A stretch of 64,000 bases of DNA from Lepraria neglecta. Lineage: Eukaryota; Ascomycota; Lecanoromycetes; Lecanorales; Stereocaulaceae. Within the stretch, counting starts at the first letter, position 1, and every line of letters starts with the position of its first letter. Position numbers and translations under genes: made by a program. The stretch covers positions 372,001-436,000 of the forward strand of contig CM065649.1 in assembly GCA_033220425.1 (NCBI GenBank). The letters are read 5' to 3'. Positions 10,558-23,628 of this stretch are shown piece after piece. The notes beneath the pieces are model-generated. The model searched no databases, was not told the origin of the DNA, and saw only the letters and a list, made by a program, of their open reading frames with translations.

Positions 10558-12003
10558 CTAGACCTGCGTGTTGGGCACCATCGACACTTGTCGGCTTTGA
10601 ATACCAGGTGCCTTACTTTGTCTCTCGTTTTTGAACCGTCGGGTTGTAGTTGCTGCCGGGGAACTGCTGATTTCCTCTAACTGGTTTCCAGCAGGTCGCC
10701 TTCGGTCACTGTTGTCTTCATCGGAGGACTCGTCGTTTTGAGCATCGAGAGCGGCTTGGATGCGTTTGATTTTGCGAATCAAGACGGGATCTTCTTTCAG
10801 ATCGCTGGCGGTGAGCAGCTGTAGATACAACCAATTAGCGCTCAGTAATTTTTCGAGTTGTTCGACAGCAGACAGTGCTTTCAACAGCAGTGATCAACAT
10901 ACCACTTCACAAACAGGACACTTCATTGCCTTCACACTTCGTCGCCCCATCCCTTCAACTGTTGTCTCACTGTTGTTGATCATGTCCAAGATTGCTGCCT
11001 TATCAAAGCTATGAGGGCATTTTTGACTCGTGACAGGCTCTTTCATCGGCAGTAAAGTGAGAGGGCACTTAATGCTGACGCGCTCAGAGGCGACAGCGAG
11101 ATCGTCATCGTCCTCAATAGCATCGCCCGCCGCAGCTGCAGCTCGAGTCGTAGGATGAGATGAGTCTAGCGATTCTGAGGCAAACCATGTTGCCGCGTGA
11201 GGCATAGGTGGCGCTTTGTCTTCTGGGTAGTGTGCGTCATGGACGATCTTCTTGAAGCCAACGTAGTCGTTGTGGGAGGCGTAGCTGTAGAAACGTGTGA
11301 GCAGCAAATCAAAGGACTTTGTGCGCTTAGCGACATACCGATGTGACATTGACATTGCCTGGTATGCTGATCTCTGCTCCGCAATCTTCTGCTTCAAGGC
11401 TGCCATAGCGCTGTCGTTCTCCCCCATAGTCTGCGTGACTTCGTCCTCGAACTCGCTGCCCTCATCATCCGAGCCCGCACCTCGCCTTCGATGATTCTGT
11501 CTAGCTTGACTCGCTCCTATCGTGCTCTGCGTAGCCCCAAGATGACCTCTATTATTACTGACATTTTCCTGAAGCTCTTTCAACGCCCTCTCCATTCCCT
11601 CCACTTCTGCACTGGCGTCGATGATCTTCCGAACACTTCCTTCTAGCTTATCCGTCATTTCATCGGTGTTCTGACGCATCTCATCTAGTATAGAATGTGT
11701 TTCCTCGTTGCTTTGCTGAGAGCCTTGCTTCTCCAGGTTCCTCCTCCTCCTCTCAAATTCTGCAGTTTTCTCCTGAAGGCGGTCATTGATATCTGCGGCT
11801 GCCTGCGTGAGATTATTGTTTGCAGCTCGTTGTCTGGTCTTAAGAGCATCAAGTTTGTGGTTTCGAGGGAGATTCTGAAGGGCGCGCTGAGCGGCCTCAT
11901 TGAGAGGGTGTTGTGGAGGTTGGTATGCTGGGAGCGGCGTTGGTCCTCGATTTGGTCGTTCGGCAGTGACATTGGTAGAGGGTCGAGATCTTGCAGGCGC
12001 CAT
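10558..12003 (-). CDS. NSE2: SUMO E3 ligase Nse2/Mms21 of the SMC5-6 complex
   Basis: Three exons (12003-11339, 11284-10903, 10818-10558) give 435 residues. The first intron (11285-11338, GTATGT...CTACAG) is 54 nt, a multiple of three, so it hides as open frame. Removing it joins MSMSHR to YASHNDYVGFK, the conserved helix before the ligase domain. The second intron is 10819-10902. The N-terminal half is a long coiled coil that would bind Smc5. The SP-RING near residue 310 reads KCPLTLLPMKEPVTSQKCPH, then KCPVCE, with the C-x-H and C-x2-C zinc ligands present. The C-terminal tail is acidic then basic. Nse2 sumoylates repair proteins on chromatin. Confidence 0.88.
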
Positions 12004-12484
12004 AGCTGAGGGATCACAACATTCGTCGCAGGAGTTTAAGCAGCAGAGGATTGTGGAGGTGTTCAAGACCGAGATGCGCTGGCGTTTCACACGCAGTCAC
12101 TAGCTGCTATTAGTGTATCTTTCTAGATATCTCTCAAGACTCTCTGCTTTTGCTTCAACGTACGCTTGATCTACAATACTACATGTAGAATCTACTCTGG
12201 TGTTGGTACATGTGCCGCTGCATTCTATTTACTCTATTTACTTGGTTGATCAGCTCGGCCATCTATTTGCCAGAGAGTTGAAGGTTGTGGACACAAATTG
12301 GGACGACAGACGCACAGTTGCCATGCACCCTCTGGAGAACTTGGTATGGGAAACAGATAGATTGTGACTACTCAAAAGTTTACACCAAGGTATCTCCCCC
12401 TTTCATCGCCAGCTAACATCACCACATGGGTAGTATTCTCAGTAACATCAGTTCGCTTAAAGAGAGTATCTTGGTCAAACACAC
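12004..12484. other. Gap between two minus-strand genes
   Basis: This is presumably the promoter of the Nse2 gene and the 3' end of the sugar transporter transcript. No other feature is seen. Confidence 0.4.
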
Positions 12485-14595
12485 CTAGTTCTTGATAACA
12501 GCAATCCTCTGGTCCGCAGCTACTGCACCATCGAAATGATAGAGAGGCTGCAACTTCGCCCTCTTGTTGCACAAAATGTATCGCTTGAACCACCACGGAA
12601 GCGCCTTCGTAATCTGGTATCTGACGTGCACGCGGGTCGGCACCGCAAAAACGTAGTCCAATTCCTCGAGCGTGCGCTGTTTAGTCTCAGGTACGAACAA
12701 GAAGATGAGAACCAGTGCCGTAACGTTGAGACCTGCGTAGAAGGCGAAAGCGCCCACAGGGTGGAAGGCGCGAAGGATACGCGGGAAGGAGATGGAGAGG
12801 ACGGCGGCCCAGAAGAGGCAAGTCGCCACGGCCCAGGACATGCCAACTTCACGATGAGAAAGTGGGAAGACTTCAGCGGAGTAGGTGAATGGGACGGGCC
12901 CTTCACCGGGCGAGTAGAACGCGGCGAAGAGGAAGATGAAGAAGGAGATCAGGCCGAGATGGGCAGTCTCCTGCTGGGGAATGATGAAGCAAAGACCAGC
13001 TGCTAGTAGCGTCCAGGCCATATTTGGGAAGGTGAAGAGAAGGAGTGCGCGACGACCCCAGGTATCAATCGTCCAGACGGCGGGCCAGGCAAAGACAAAG
13101 TTGACGAGACCGAAGCCAAAGGAGGCAAGGAGAGCGGTAAGATTGCTGGCACCTGCGTTGACGAAGACGGTGGAGGAGTAGAATGCTATGATGTTGATAC
13201 CGCACATTTGCTGGGCCAACATGACGGTGAAAGAAGCGCCTGTTGCACGGCGAACACGCGGGATGGTGAAGAGCTCAATGAAGCGAGTGATGTAGTTGCT
13301 TCGGCCGATAATGTCTGCCTCCTCTTGAATCTGAGCGTGGATGTAGTAGAGGTCACGGGCAGCCTGGAGGGGCGTATTTCGAAGACGGCACAGTGAGCGG
13401 AAAGCGTTGGAGTAGCGGCCCTTCTTGATGTACCAACGGGGTGATTCGGGGCAGAAGTAGACACCGACGAGAAGAGGGAGCGCGGGAATCATGGCAGAGC
13501 CCAATTGTAGACGCCATGCGATGGCTCCAACGTTATAGACGGCCAAATTGGCGCAGAAGCCGAGGAAGATACCGAAAGCAGTCCACATTTGCCAGCTCAT
13601 GACCAATCCACCTCGAATGGCAGCTGGGCAATTTTCTGCGGCATAGATGGGGACAGTAGATGCTTTGGAGCCCATTCCGATGCCGAGAAGGAGACGGGTG
13701 ACGAAGAGCTGAGGCCAGGTTTGGGTGACGGCAGAGCCAATGACAGAGAGGAAGCAGAAGACGGCGGAGAAGAAGATGGTGCCACGGCGACCGAAGAAGT
13801 TGTTGAGAGGGTCAGAGCACCAACAGCCACTAGAAGTCCAAATCAGCTGCTGCTAATTTAACCAGAATCTCAGGAACGGTGTACTTACATGAACGCAGAG
13901 CCAATGTACGGGCCCGAGTTGACGACACCGACAATCCAGGAGTTCGTGTCATAATTCACGCCTGGCACAGCGCCAGATTTTGGGGCAGAGTCCGGGACAC
14001 CAAAGTCAATAGGCCACGACAGATTGGCGCCATTGGAACCAGTCTGATCCCAACCTTGCACAGCTGCACCGATAGAGCAGAGGATGACAGTGAAGTAAAG
14101 CGCAAAAGGCTGGCGCCATTTGTGGAGGACTTCGTTGCGGAGAGCATCGCGTTCGACTTCGTCTAACTCGGCAATTGACTCGAAAGCTGGGGGATCCTGC
14201 GCGACCAATGCACCTTTCTTCAAGAGAGCGACCATGTCCTGCATGTTCGCCTCTTGAGCGAATTGCTCGACATTGTAGAAGAGAGTGTCGCGGGGAATAC
14301 CGGCGAGAGGGTTCTGGATTCTGTTTGGTGAAGGTCAGTTTTTTGCCCTGGAGGAAGTTTGTCGCATTAGTGCGGGGAAGGCTGAGCTGACCTAGCTGTA
14401 ACATTGCGATTCAAGCTGACCGACTGTTGGCGAGAGCCTTGTCTCGAGCCATTCATCTCGGAATCTTTGTTGTAGGTATCAGGACCGCTGAAAAAAGAAG
14501 AGTTAGTCTTGAGTTTTGTTTTGATTTTGTGTCGATGGAATGCTCTACTTTTGGTCGACGTGCGCCGAGTCGCCTTTCTCGTTGTGTTCCGCCAT
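12485..14595 (-). CDS. MFS sugar transporter
   Basis: Four exons (14595-14549, 14487-14392, 14320-13889, 13829-12485) give 639 residues. The first two introns have less usual donors (GTAGAG, GTCAGC) but keep the frame from MAEHNEKG into [17 protein letters not shown]. The last intron restores [21 protein letters not shown]. The protein has the twelve-helix sugar-porter pattern: [10 protein letters not shown] after helix 1, GRRG in the first loop, PESPRW after helix 6, [13 protein letters not shown] in helix 7 and [12 protein letters not shown] at the end. It is a plasma-membrane proton symporter for a hexose, disaccharide or polyol; the substrate is not readable. The N-terminal cytosolic extension (about 100 residues) is long. 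Starting instead at the Met of exon 2 would shorten it. Confidence 0.88.
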
Positions 14596-17500
14596 CTTTG
14601 TTGACACTCAAAGTGGAGTAGTCGAGTCCAACTGGAGACAATGGGGAGCAAGATAGATGAGGGAGGGACGAAGGCTAGGGGAGGCCTTTGTCGGTCGATG
14701 TCAGTGAAGTTGGAAATTAGAATGTGTGGAGGATGTGTGGAGCATATGTACTCTGTCGCACTGGGTGAATTTAAAGAATGCACAGCTCCGCAACCTTGCA
14801 ATTCACCCAATAATAATGCCGCCTATTACCGGGTCTAAGACTAATGCAACGCTGCAGGCATTTGACGGTGTGGCCCCGAATTTTAGTGTCACGTTGATCA
14901 TGGAGCTTGACCCTTCGAGTTAGATTCCTGTTGGTGATTGTGCCGGACGATTCGCCGAGGTAAGCCATCTATATGATCTTTTCTGGGCATCATGGGAGGC
15001 CTGTCTGCGTGCTTTTATTACACTACCGGTCTACAGTTTGAGAGATTTTACTTTATGTTCCTCAAGGCCGGGGCTGCGAGCCAGTCTCCAAGGCTGTTAT
15101 CGCTGCAAGCAGCCCTGCATGCTTGCCAAGGCGCAGGGTGCATTGCCGCAAGAGGAACTATTGGTGTATTGATATGCAAACATCCACACATTCTCCGTCA
15201 ACATATCGTGCGAGCACGTCCACCCAATATAGGAAAACCGGGGGACTGATGTGGAGTAACCAGACTGATGGGTCTGACTCGCGTTTAGTAGAGAAGGGTC
15301 TAGACAACGATATTGCAAGCACAACCCACTGTTCTCATTGGTACCCACTGAACATCAGTCATGATTACTGTGGATCCTTCAAAGGCAAAAAAGGGGCTCC
15401 AAAGAGTCAAAGAAAATCAGGGTCATCAGCTGATTTTTTAAATCACCCACCTCTGACAGTTCTTCTAGCCGAGAGGCCAATCAACAATCCTTCGCCGCTT
15501 CCCCGCATGCTCAGCTTTCCCTTGAATCCCTTGGCACCAATCACATCTCGATGGATTCGATCCTCCATAAGCATCTTTGTTCTTTCTTATCCTAACCGCT
15601 CATGGTAGATATACGCTTCTATGAACCACCAACAAAATTCTATATTAACTGTCGCAATTCTTAACGTTGAGCAGCAGTTGATAAAACGCCGACCAGTCAA
15701 CGCTCAGGCCAAATGGCGGAGACGCGAGCGATCCGGGATGACCTCCCTTAGGCGCATACCTAAGCCCAAGCCAGCCGGGGCCCTAATAGCGGCGTCTGGG
15801 GAAATGGCGTGGGGTCGTTCAGGGATCTGGGATCCAGAGAATCTGAGACTTCAGTTTCTTTTGTCTGGTCTTTTAAACCCCTGTGAAAAGTAATCGTGAT
15901 CATTCTATGGATGCCAGGTGGCTGGCGATCAAGCATCAAGAGTGAATGCAGTCACGAGGCGGCCCTTACTAGATTGACAATGACGCCGAGGACGCCTCTG
16001 GCGATCATCGACCATTGGAGGTTTCACCAAATCTGAAACCTCGTATGGGGCGTCCAACATGCCGCTCGTCTTTAATCTCTCCAAGAAAGAGTTACAACTG
16101 CTGCTGTTTCTGGGCAGTCTCGTGATCTCTCGAAAATTGTGGTGTATTCAACTGCAGTGTTGTTCGACTGTACTAGTTATCGGCCAATGTTGTGATGCTT
16201 TCGGCGCTTCTGCTCAGTGCAGGCTTGACTCTTGCTATCAACGCTTGGACATCAACTTTCTAGTGTAGGTGCGGCCTTATTATATTACTTGTTTAATATG
16301 GCTACCACTACCACAAGACTTGTTAGTACGAACGTACTGTAATCGGTCTCCCCGAATTGAAAGTTTGTCCCGTAAATGAACGTCAGTAAAGCTTATCCAG
16401 GCCTCTCTGTACTCTACGAGATCTCCACGATCTTGCTAACAACGCCTCTAACTAGGCTGCTGCCTTACTCCTTCAGCGTACGAACAATTCGGCGAATTGA
16501 TAGTATAATCCCTCAGACCAAGCCTACGTATTCGTCTTGCTAGGCCTGACGCCTCAAGCGATACACAACTTCTAGCGGGCTTCTAGAATCTTACCTGCTG
16601 AATTTAGGTTGGACATCAATAAATTTAGGCTAAAATACTTGGCCAGACGGGAAACACGGAACATGGAGTCTAAAGCATCCGAGGCATCTCAGGGCACAGG
16701 GCGCAGGCTAACCGAAGCACGCCCGCTAGCTTCAGTCTTCGGGGGCTATTTCTTCCGAAAGGGCTGAGGGGGTCCTCAACGCTACAGCTACTAATTGAGC
16801 CTCTAGGCTCAAAGCAGCTGCAGACAGATGTCGACAGAAGCCCATGCAAGGCACAGCCTGATGATCCTCATCAGTCGAATCTCGTAGAAGCTCCATACAC
16901 GCAAGGCGAGAAAGTCTTGGGTATCGATCGATCAAGAAGTCCGCCTGTTTCAAGATCATCAAATTATCTGCATTAGGCATTTCTTACTGCTGTCAATACT
17001 GACTATGTCGATGTATCCCGTATGCATTTCATTTGACGTAGCCGCGTCGCCAATAATAGCAAGATATCGTGTGCACAGGACCCTGGGATTATCAGCCTCG
17101 CTGCTCGCCAAAGTCTGCCTCACGCCTTGTCTTATACTTGCTACAACCCTTGGCCTTGTCATCGTTTCAGCTTAGGCTGTTTTATTCCCTGCTTCTAGCC
17201 TGCTTCTCCCACTGCGTTGCGACATTTCTCCTTAGCTTGCTCCGACCATCACACTCATTGTGATATTCATTAAATATACTCTCATTTCGTGTTCGTGGAC
17301 GTATCATGTCCCGCATGGGGCTGAACTCTCTAGGATCCAAAGATGGCAGGAACCGTTGGTGTCATGAGACGGCATTGCAGCCATGGCCAAAACACACCCG
17401 GTATGCCTTGGATATTGCGGCTGCCCTAACACCAGAAGGTCGGCAGGACGATGGTAACGACGAGGCATACACAACCTGCGAGCGTGGTGGATTGTTCCAG

Positions 17501-18329
17501 GACTAGTATCATTGAACGAATGTACCGCCATAGCTGACGTCTATCGACAAGGCCCTGATCTATCCGTAGAGTACCACCATCAACCGATTCACTGAGTGAC
17601 CAGCTTGAGTACGATGGCCATCAGACATGTTGCGATTCCTTTCACCCTCAAATCTACCAATATTCTCAAAAATAAATCAAAAATAAAAACTATCAATGAA
17701 AGTAAGAATATAAATAACATATAGTACATACTCATCGTCTGAACCCACATCCTTTGCTCTTGTCCATGCCTTGAGACTTCTCCTCATCCATCCTACCACC
17801 ATCACTACTTTCTCTTCTTGAAGTCTGCTGATTGCCTAACTGGAAGACATATGCCCTGGAATGCTGCATTTGCACTTCTCTCCGGCAATCCTCCAAAGCC
17901 GCATGCATGTTGAGCACCTCTCACTCGGGTTGCGAATGCTCGTCTTAGGCCAAGTTTGATAGCTGCATGAGGATGAGCTTTGACTGAGATTGACCTCGCT
18001 GATGGAAGACATAACGTCCATCCCATTTTCAGAGCTTCTGTTTATCATTTGAATATTTCGCACCACTCCAAGCCAAGCAGGAGTGAACACGATATTGCCA
18101 GGAACCTTCTCGAGGACTCCTCGCGCGCAATCCCTGAGCCTATGCTTGACGTGACTATAATCACCCATAGCAATTACAATCAAACATCATTTCAAAGGCA
18201 TTCGTTCATCTATCTAATCTTCTAGAAAGCCTTTCGTGATCCGAAGGAGATGGGAGATTTATATACACCATTTTCCATATCCGTCCATCTAAATGCAGCA
18301 TATCTTCCTATACCAAAAAGACATCTCAA
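14596..18329. other. Gene-poor gap of 3.7 kb
   Basis: No convincing gene. Weak candidates are an 82-codon minus frame at 16732-16980 of protein-like composition and overlapping minus frames at 17732-18183. Neither shows a known domain or clean splicing. A motif at 16598-16619 is nearly repeated at 53883-53904. AT-rich tracts occur at 17640-17720. Confidence 0.35.
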
Positions 18330-19873
18330 TCACTCCCTAAACTCATCCATAAACTTCTTATGAAATTCCGTAATCTTTCCAACCCACTCCGTCCCCGGTG
18401 CCAAAAACGTCGTCCGGAAATGCAGCGTCCACTCTTTCTGTCCAAATCCACTTCCAGGCACGACGCATATGCCCGTCGCATCCAAGAGCCGGAAGCACCA
18501 GAATTCGTCTGGTGAGCGACCTTCTTTCTTTGCTTGTTCGGCTGCTTTGCGGGGGATGTGGATGGTTGGGTAGAGGTACATTGAGCCCTGCGGGAATAGT
18601 CTTGTCAGTGACATGTTTGTGTAGGAGTGAATCGGATTGGAGATCTTACCTGAGGTTCCTGGCACTCCACCCCCTCCATCTGCTTGAAGGCCTCAAACAG
18701 TGCCGTCGCCCTCTTCCTAAGCCCCTGGGCAATCCCATCGTATTCTTCCTTGTAAAGAGGGTAGCTTGGATCACCGTGTTTCGGCGGGTTCACCTGCATC
18801 TCCACGAGACACTGCCCAATAACAGGCGCACACAGCATTATGCTCACGAACTTGTAGATCTGCGCTTTCACCTCCTCGTCAAAGCCCACGAGCTCGAAGT
18901 AGCCCCCTCGGTGTCCGCATTCGCCCACCATGCCCTTTGATATGCTGTTCAGAGAAGCGAGTTCCACATTGTCAAATTTCCCAGGCTTCTCCTTTTGTAG
19001 ATCTCGTAGGCCCTTCTTGAAGGAAGTGAACTCTCCAATAAAGACATTAGTCTGGTATACTTCATCTCCAATCACCACCAGCTTCTCTTCCGCAGCAAAC
19101 TCCAACACGCTCCGCACGTCCTCAGCAGACAGACTCGCGCCTGTAGGGTTGCCTGGATTGATGACAACGATGGCGCGGACGTCTGTGCCTTCTGACTTGG
19201 CTTTCTTGTATGCCTCGCGGATCGCGCCGAGGTCAGTGCCCCATGCTTTGCTTTCTTCGAGATAGTAGGGTACGCAGCGGGCGTTGAGGACGGAGAGGGT
19301 GGCGGTGTAGAGGGGGTACTGCGGTATTGGGACTAGGATGCCGGTTTCTGGCTTCGCACAGATGACGTTCATGAGGGTGTTGACGCCTGACGATGCGCCG
19401 GCGGAGAGGAAGACGCTTCCTGCATCTGAAGGGTATCCGTCTCGTCGTTCTATGAACTTGGCGACGCTGTTCCGTATTCCAGTTGCTCCCTGGCTTTGGC
19501 TGTATGCTCCCACGCTCTTGACCTCGCTGAGTAGCCACTTTGCCCTGTCAATAACATCTTGTTTGTAGCCGAGTCCGTTCTTCAGCACTTCCTCGTTCTC
19601 CAGTAATGGTGGATACTCAAGTATGCTCAGCACCTGCCTGAAGAAGGTGATGGGCTTTTGGTCGAGTTGCTGGGGGTTTCCAATGTTGGCGGAGATGACT
19701 TGGTCGAACGGCAATGGGTCTTCGGGAGGAGTGGGAGGGTATCCTTTCTTGAGCTTGGCTCTGTATTCTTCCGATCTGACAGCTAGCTCGCCACGCACAG
19801 CATATTGTGCTGAGCGAACGTGCTGGTTTATGTTGTTGACGTTAAGACTGCGGAGGGGGGCGGAGGAGGACAT
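18330..19873 (-). CDS. ALT1: Alanine aminotransferase
   Basis: Two exons (19873-18650, 18587-18330) give 493 residues. The 62-nt intron joins ECQEPQ to GSMYLYPTIHIP. This is a fold-type I PLP enzyme that interconverts L-alanine + 2-oxoglutarate and pyruvate + glutamate. Family marks are GAYSQSQGATGIR (residues about 120-135), FLSAGASSGV, INPGNPTGASLS, IGDEVYQTN, and SISKGMVGECGHRGGY with the PLP-binding lysine. FHTTF-like substrate-binding residues appear as LHFRTTFL near the end. Length matches the family. No clear mitochondrial presequence is seen with this start, so a cytosolic form is the plainer reading; an unseen upstream exon could change that. Confidence 0.93.
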
Positions 19874-20511
19874 TGTGCGGCGGGAGATTTGTCCAAAGGA
19901 TGGGATAGAGGTAACTTGGGCTGTCGAGCTGGATTAGCAGGTGCTTCTTGTAGTAAATGAGGGAAATATATTTTTTCGTAGCGCATGCTCCTATATCGGC
20001 GAGTGCCGTGAAGCTCTAGGACATAGCTTGACAACGTGGCTTGACATACCGTGTGCGCGATTTTCCTGAGCAGTCTGGATGGTCTTTGATAGAGCTATGC
20101 AATTACGGTGTACTTTAGAGGAGAGAAGTTCTGATCTAGCAAGAATGGATGACGCGGAGATTGGATTCATTCTCGACAGTAGTGGGGGATTTAGCCACTA
20201 GGGCACATTGCTTTTGATGCTTAGAATCGAGGCTAGAAGGTCAATTTCACCTGCAATGATAAATGAGGATAATGTTTATAAGCTTTATATCGGCTTTAAT
20301 GGTGTGTGATCAATTGGAGTGGTGAGAGGTATTCTGGCAGGATTCGCATAAGAACCTTAGTAGCTTCAAGCGCCCCACTCCGCTGTTTGGTGGTGCGTCC
20401 AGGGGAAAATACTAGACCAGATGCCATCTATTGACTTGTGCACATGCTTCCTATGCTATAAATACAGCCCCGTCTTCATCCTGTGCTACATCATCCCTAT
20501 GCCGATCTACG
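19874..20511. other. Gap between ALT1 and RPN7
   Basis: Holds the probable ALT1 promoter and the RPN7 3' region. Nothing else is supported. Confidence 0.4.
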
Positions 20512-22126
20512 TCATCCCCTCTCGCTCCCTCTTAGCCTGACAGCCTGTCCGTACTTTTGAAGCTTCGTTATCAGTCCATCGCCTTGCTTGACTACATCTG
20601 CGTATTGCTTATTCTTGTCGTCTGGCCTATTCGTCTCTATAATTTTGTTAACCCGGTCGATGGTGCATGGTATGCGGTCTGCGGCGATGAACTTGGCAAG
20701 ATCACTAGAGCAATAGGTTTCTCGTCAGTAGGCTGATCATTGGGGAGAGTAGAATAGAAATGTAGACTGAGGGTAAGCTTACCGATCTAGGAAGTCGACA
20801 GATATACCAAAGTCGTTCGCCATGCTGCCAAGCCCCACCACTCGGTAGCTCTGCAGCAGCTGCTGGTACCCTCGTAACCGCATCTCACGAACGAACCAAC
20901 CCCTATGCTCGTACAGATATCGATCTTGACTCAGGAAGTTCTCTTCGACGGCTGCCAGCGCAAGGAAGAAAGCTTGGTAGTTGCCCACGTAGAGACTCCT
21001 GACCAGACCAGCGAGCGGAGTAAAGTCGACAGGAGCCTCGACTTCTTGTGGTGTAGTCGAAGAGCCTAGTGCGGTCAGGTTGACGGCAGTAGGGGCAGGT
21101 GTAGGTGTAGCAGATGACGCGTCTTTCATTTCTTCATCACCAGCACCAGGACCAGCTGCCGCGGCACCCGAGAGCGCAGAGAGCTTTTCTTCCCCATCAC
21201 CAAGAATAGCCCGGATTTCTGGAGCATCATAAACCTTCGTCTTGAAGTCGACGCGCTTGAGCGATATTGAGCCTGCGAGAACCGAGTAGACGACCAGTGA
21301 GGAGTAGGAGCAGAGTTCGTAGCTTGTGAAGGTGGATAGACTGTCGAGTAGAAGTGGTGCTGCGAGGTTGTACGAACGCGTCGTGAGCAGATGTAGACCT
21401 TGGTATGCCTTGAGCCGATTTCGTCGGTCCCAGTCTCCACCGCTCTCGACAAGAGTCTTTGCTCGGTCGACGTTCTTCTTCACTTCAAGTCTGTCGCCGA
21501 AGAAGATGCCAATGCGGATTATTGCTAGGACCAGGTCGATCTTCGTACCGAGAACACCGGTTTTCTCGAAGACGGCTTCATAGGATGAGAGCGCTTTCTC
21601 CTACAGAGGCGAGTGTGTCAGCTTTCATAGCAAATACCTTAACTAGTCTTCGTAGTAATCGAACCTTGTCGCCCACTCGTGCCCAGAACTCTGCTCTCTT
21701 CCCCCTCGCAGCTTGCACTTCCGTTTCACCAGCCTTCTCTTCAGCCTCATCTTCCTCTTTCTGGAAACTCTCTAGCTCGTCCTCATTCTCAGCCTTTAGC
21801 TTTTCATACAGCTGATCGTCCCAAGGAAAGTCGAAGGTGCCGCTCCCTCTCCGTCTCGCGACCATGCTTGCAGCTCCATTAGGCCTCCTTGAGTTCGGTA
21901 TTGAGGGTTTTCGCGTTGTCCCTTCACCTGAGGCGTTTAGAATGCCGTCTGAGGGATGTGCTAGATACCGGTAGAGAGGTGCCATCTTGTGCTCAGAGAT
22001 AGCATTTTGAAGCTTCTGTAACGATGTCTGCCGTGATGTTTGTGTAGCTGAGGCGTTTGTGAGGGTGAAGATGTCTTGAGCGAGGGAGAGGTTAGGGTAT
22101 TTGGCATATTGCGGTTCTGAACCCAT
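20512..22126 (-). CDS. RPN7: 26S proteasome regulatory subunit Rpn7 (PCI domain)
   Basis: Three exons (22126-21665, 21600-20783, 20704-20512) give 490 residues. The first intron uses an unusual donor (AAG then GTTCGA). I chose it because it joins RVGDK to EKALSSYEAVFEKTG, the expected repeat helix; a 37-nt alternative (GTATTT) is less likely. Conserved marks are GGDWDRRNRLKAYQGLHLL, LSTFTSYEL, YLYEHRGWFVREMRLRGY and, in the last exon, DLAKFIAADRIPCTIDRVN and IIETNRPD, the PCI winged helix. Rpn7 is a scaffold subunit of the proteasome lid. An acidic, Ala/Pro-rich insertion (GDEEMKD...) between the helical repeats and the PCI domain is longer than usual. Confidence 0.92.
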
Positions 22127-22439
22127 GATGGTGGCTCTTGATGGTGGAGAAAGAGGTGGGGAATGACGAGTAGAGCCAAGACGTAGAAGAATCGAGACCG
22201 AGCTGAGGGTGGAAGATGTGTTTGATGAGATTTGTTGATGCTGATGCAAAATTGGAGCTCAGTCCAGCTTAAACGCGCGGAAAATTTAGCGCGCTGGCTC
22301 GACCCTACGATAGTTGTTAATTTTCCTCTCAATTCCCAATCAAAGTGGGCAAGATGGAGTACAAGTCCCTATTGAACAACAACGTTGGTATGAAAAGTCA
22401 CCGTAGATAGCGGTGCTTGTGGAAGTGCTAAGCTTGCGA

Positions 22440-23297
22440 GCTTGTGAAATCCGAGCAACGTTGAGATACTTCACCAATGCCAACAATTACTTCAAGAGCC
22501 AAATCAGCGATTTGAATGATTTTAGCCCTGAATGTACTGGAGAAAGAAGCTCGCTGAAGTAAAGACCTCGCCGACGGTCTTCAATTGTGTGACCTTTGCC
22601 AAAAGATTCCATACAGATCACTCGATCTCGACAACGGCTATGACCGTTACTCGAGCATTGAGCTGCTTAGGGAAGCAAACTCCCCCGCCATGTCTGGGCT
22701 GGCCAATATATATCACCAACAGACTGGTGATACGTATCTAGCTGGCTTGTGACGTAAGGATCTTATGCAGACCCTTCTATGGCGCACGGAGCCTGATCCA
22801 AACAACATGTCCGGCGGGCTGAACACTACCGAGCGCCATCCTGGTCATGGGACCGATAGACAGCGCTATCGATTTTGGTCTTACCGTCAATGATCCTAGA
22901 GGTCACTTCCCCGAAAGCGGAGATCCGTAACGCTCAGGTTATTTCGTTGGGAATTGACATCTTCGGGCAGGTGGCCAATGGATTCCTCGAGATGCGTGGT
23001 AAGCTGAAGCATATCACCTCGCTTGTTCTCACTGAGTACAGCATGGCGGTGGATGCATACGATGGAGGCAAGATGCTGGGAAGAGCGTATGCCGATGAGA
23101 AAGAAAATTGGAGCATTCGCAAACAGGTTTCTGAGCTCTCCTGGTGCTTTCTCATCAATAACGGAGCCGGACTGCTTCTCTCACGACCGGACCCGCATTG
23201 TGGAGACTACCGGCGTGTCAGCGTGGTACATATGAAAGCTGTGGATGTCCTTGATGTGCTTGAAGACTGGACAGTGGAAAATGTCCGAATTTTCTGA
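22440..23297 (+). pseudogene. C-terminal remnant of a HET (heterokaryon incompatibility) domain protein
   Basis: No start or HET core is found, but the part downstream of a HET domain is legible in pieces. These are SLDLDNGYDRYSSIELLREANSP near 22620, then TYLAGL, a stop, RKDLMQTLLWRTEPD, and after a frame change YRAPSWSWD. A 140-codon frame runs to 23297. In HET proteins the stretch normally reads YLAGLWRKDL, so the stop at 22750-22752 is a TGG-to-TGA change. Loss of the HET domain, this stop and the frameshift make it a pseudogene. It sits just upstream (divergent) of RPN7. Confidence 0.65.
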
Positions 23298-23628
23298 AGG
23301 AGAGCGCAGGTTCATGTAGGCAAGTTGGAAACGCATCCGCTCTCAGAAGCAAAACCAGTCTAGGGCTATTATTCCCGGGCTCCTATGTGCAACAAAAGTC
23401 CATGGCCCTTGAGTAAATTCTTTTTGGTATGCGTGCCGTCTTGAGGTCAAATCATTTGCCAAGAAAACTTTACAAAGCCTTTATGCTCTGCGGCGGGCAT
23501 TGAAAACCGTTTGAGAACGTCGTAGGTCGAACGTTCTTTTTCACATGGCAATCTTTTACTGAATAATTAAATCTACATTTATCCTAACCAAGCGCCCATC
23601 CACCCATCTCAAATCGCCAACCGCAGCC

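Noticed and set aside
16732-16980. 82-codon minus-strand frame of protein-like composition
   Set aside because: No domain, no supporting introns and no conserved motif; kept only as a remark in the gap entry.
17732-18225. Overlapping frames on the minus strand suggesting a multi-exon gene
   Set aside because: No pair of splice sites joined them into a convincing product.
20512-22126. COP9 signalosome subunit CSN1 as an alternative to Rpn7
   Set aside because: The GGDWDRRNRLK, EHRGWFVREMR and IIETNRPD blocks fit Rpn7/PSMD6 better.
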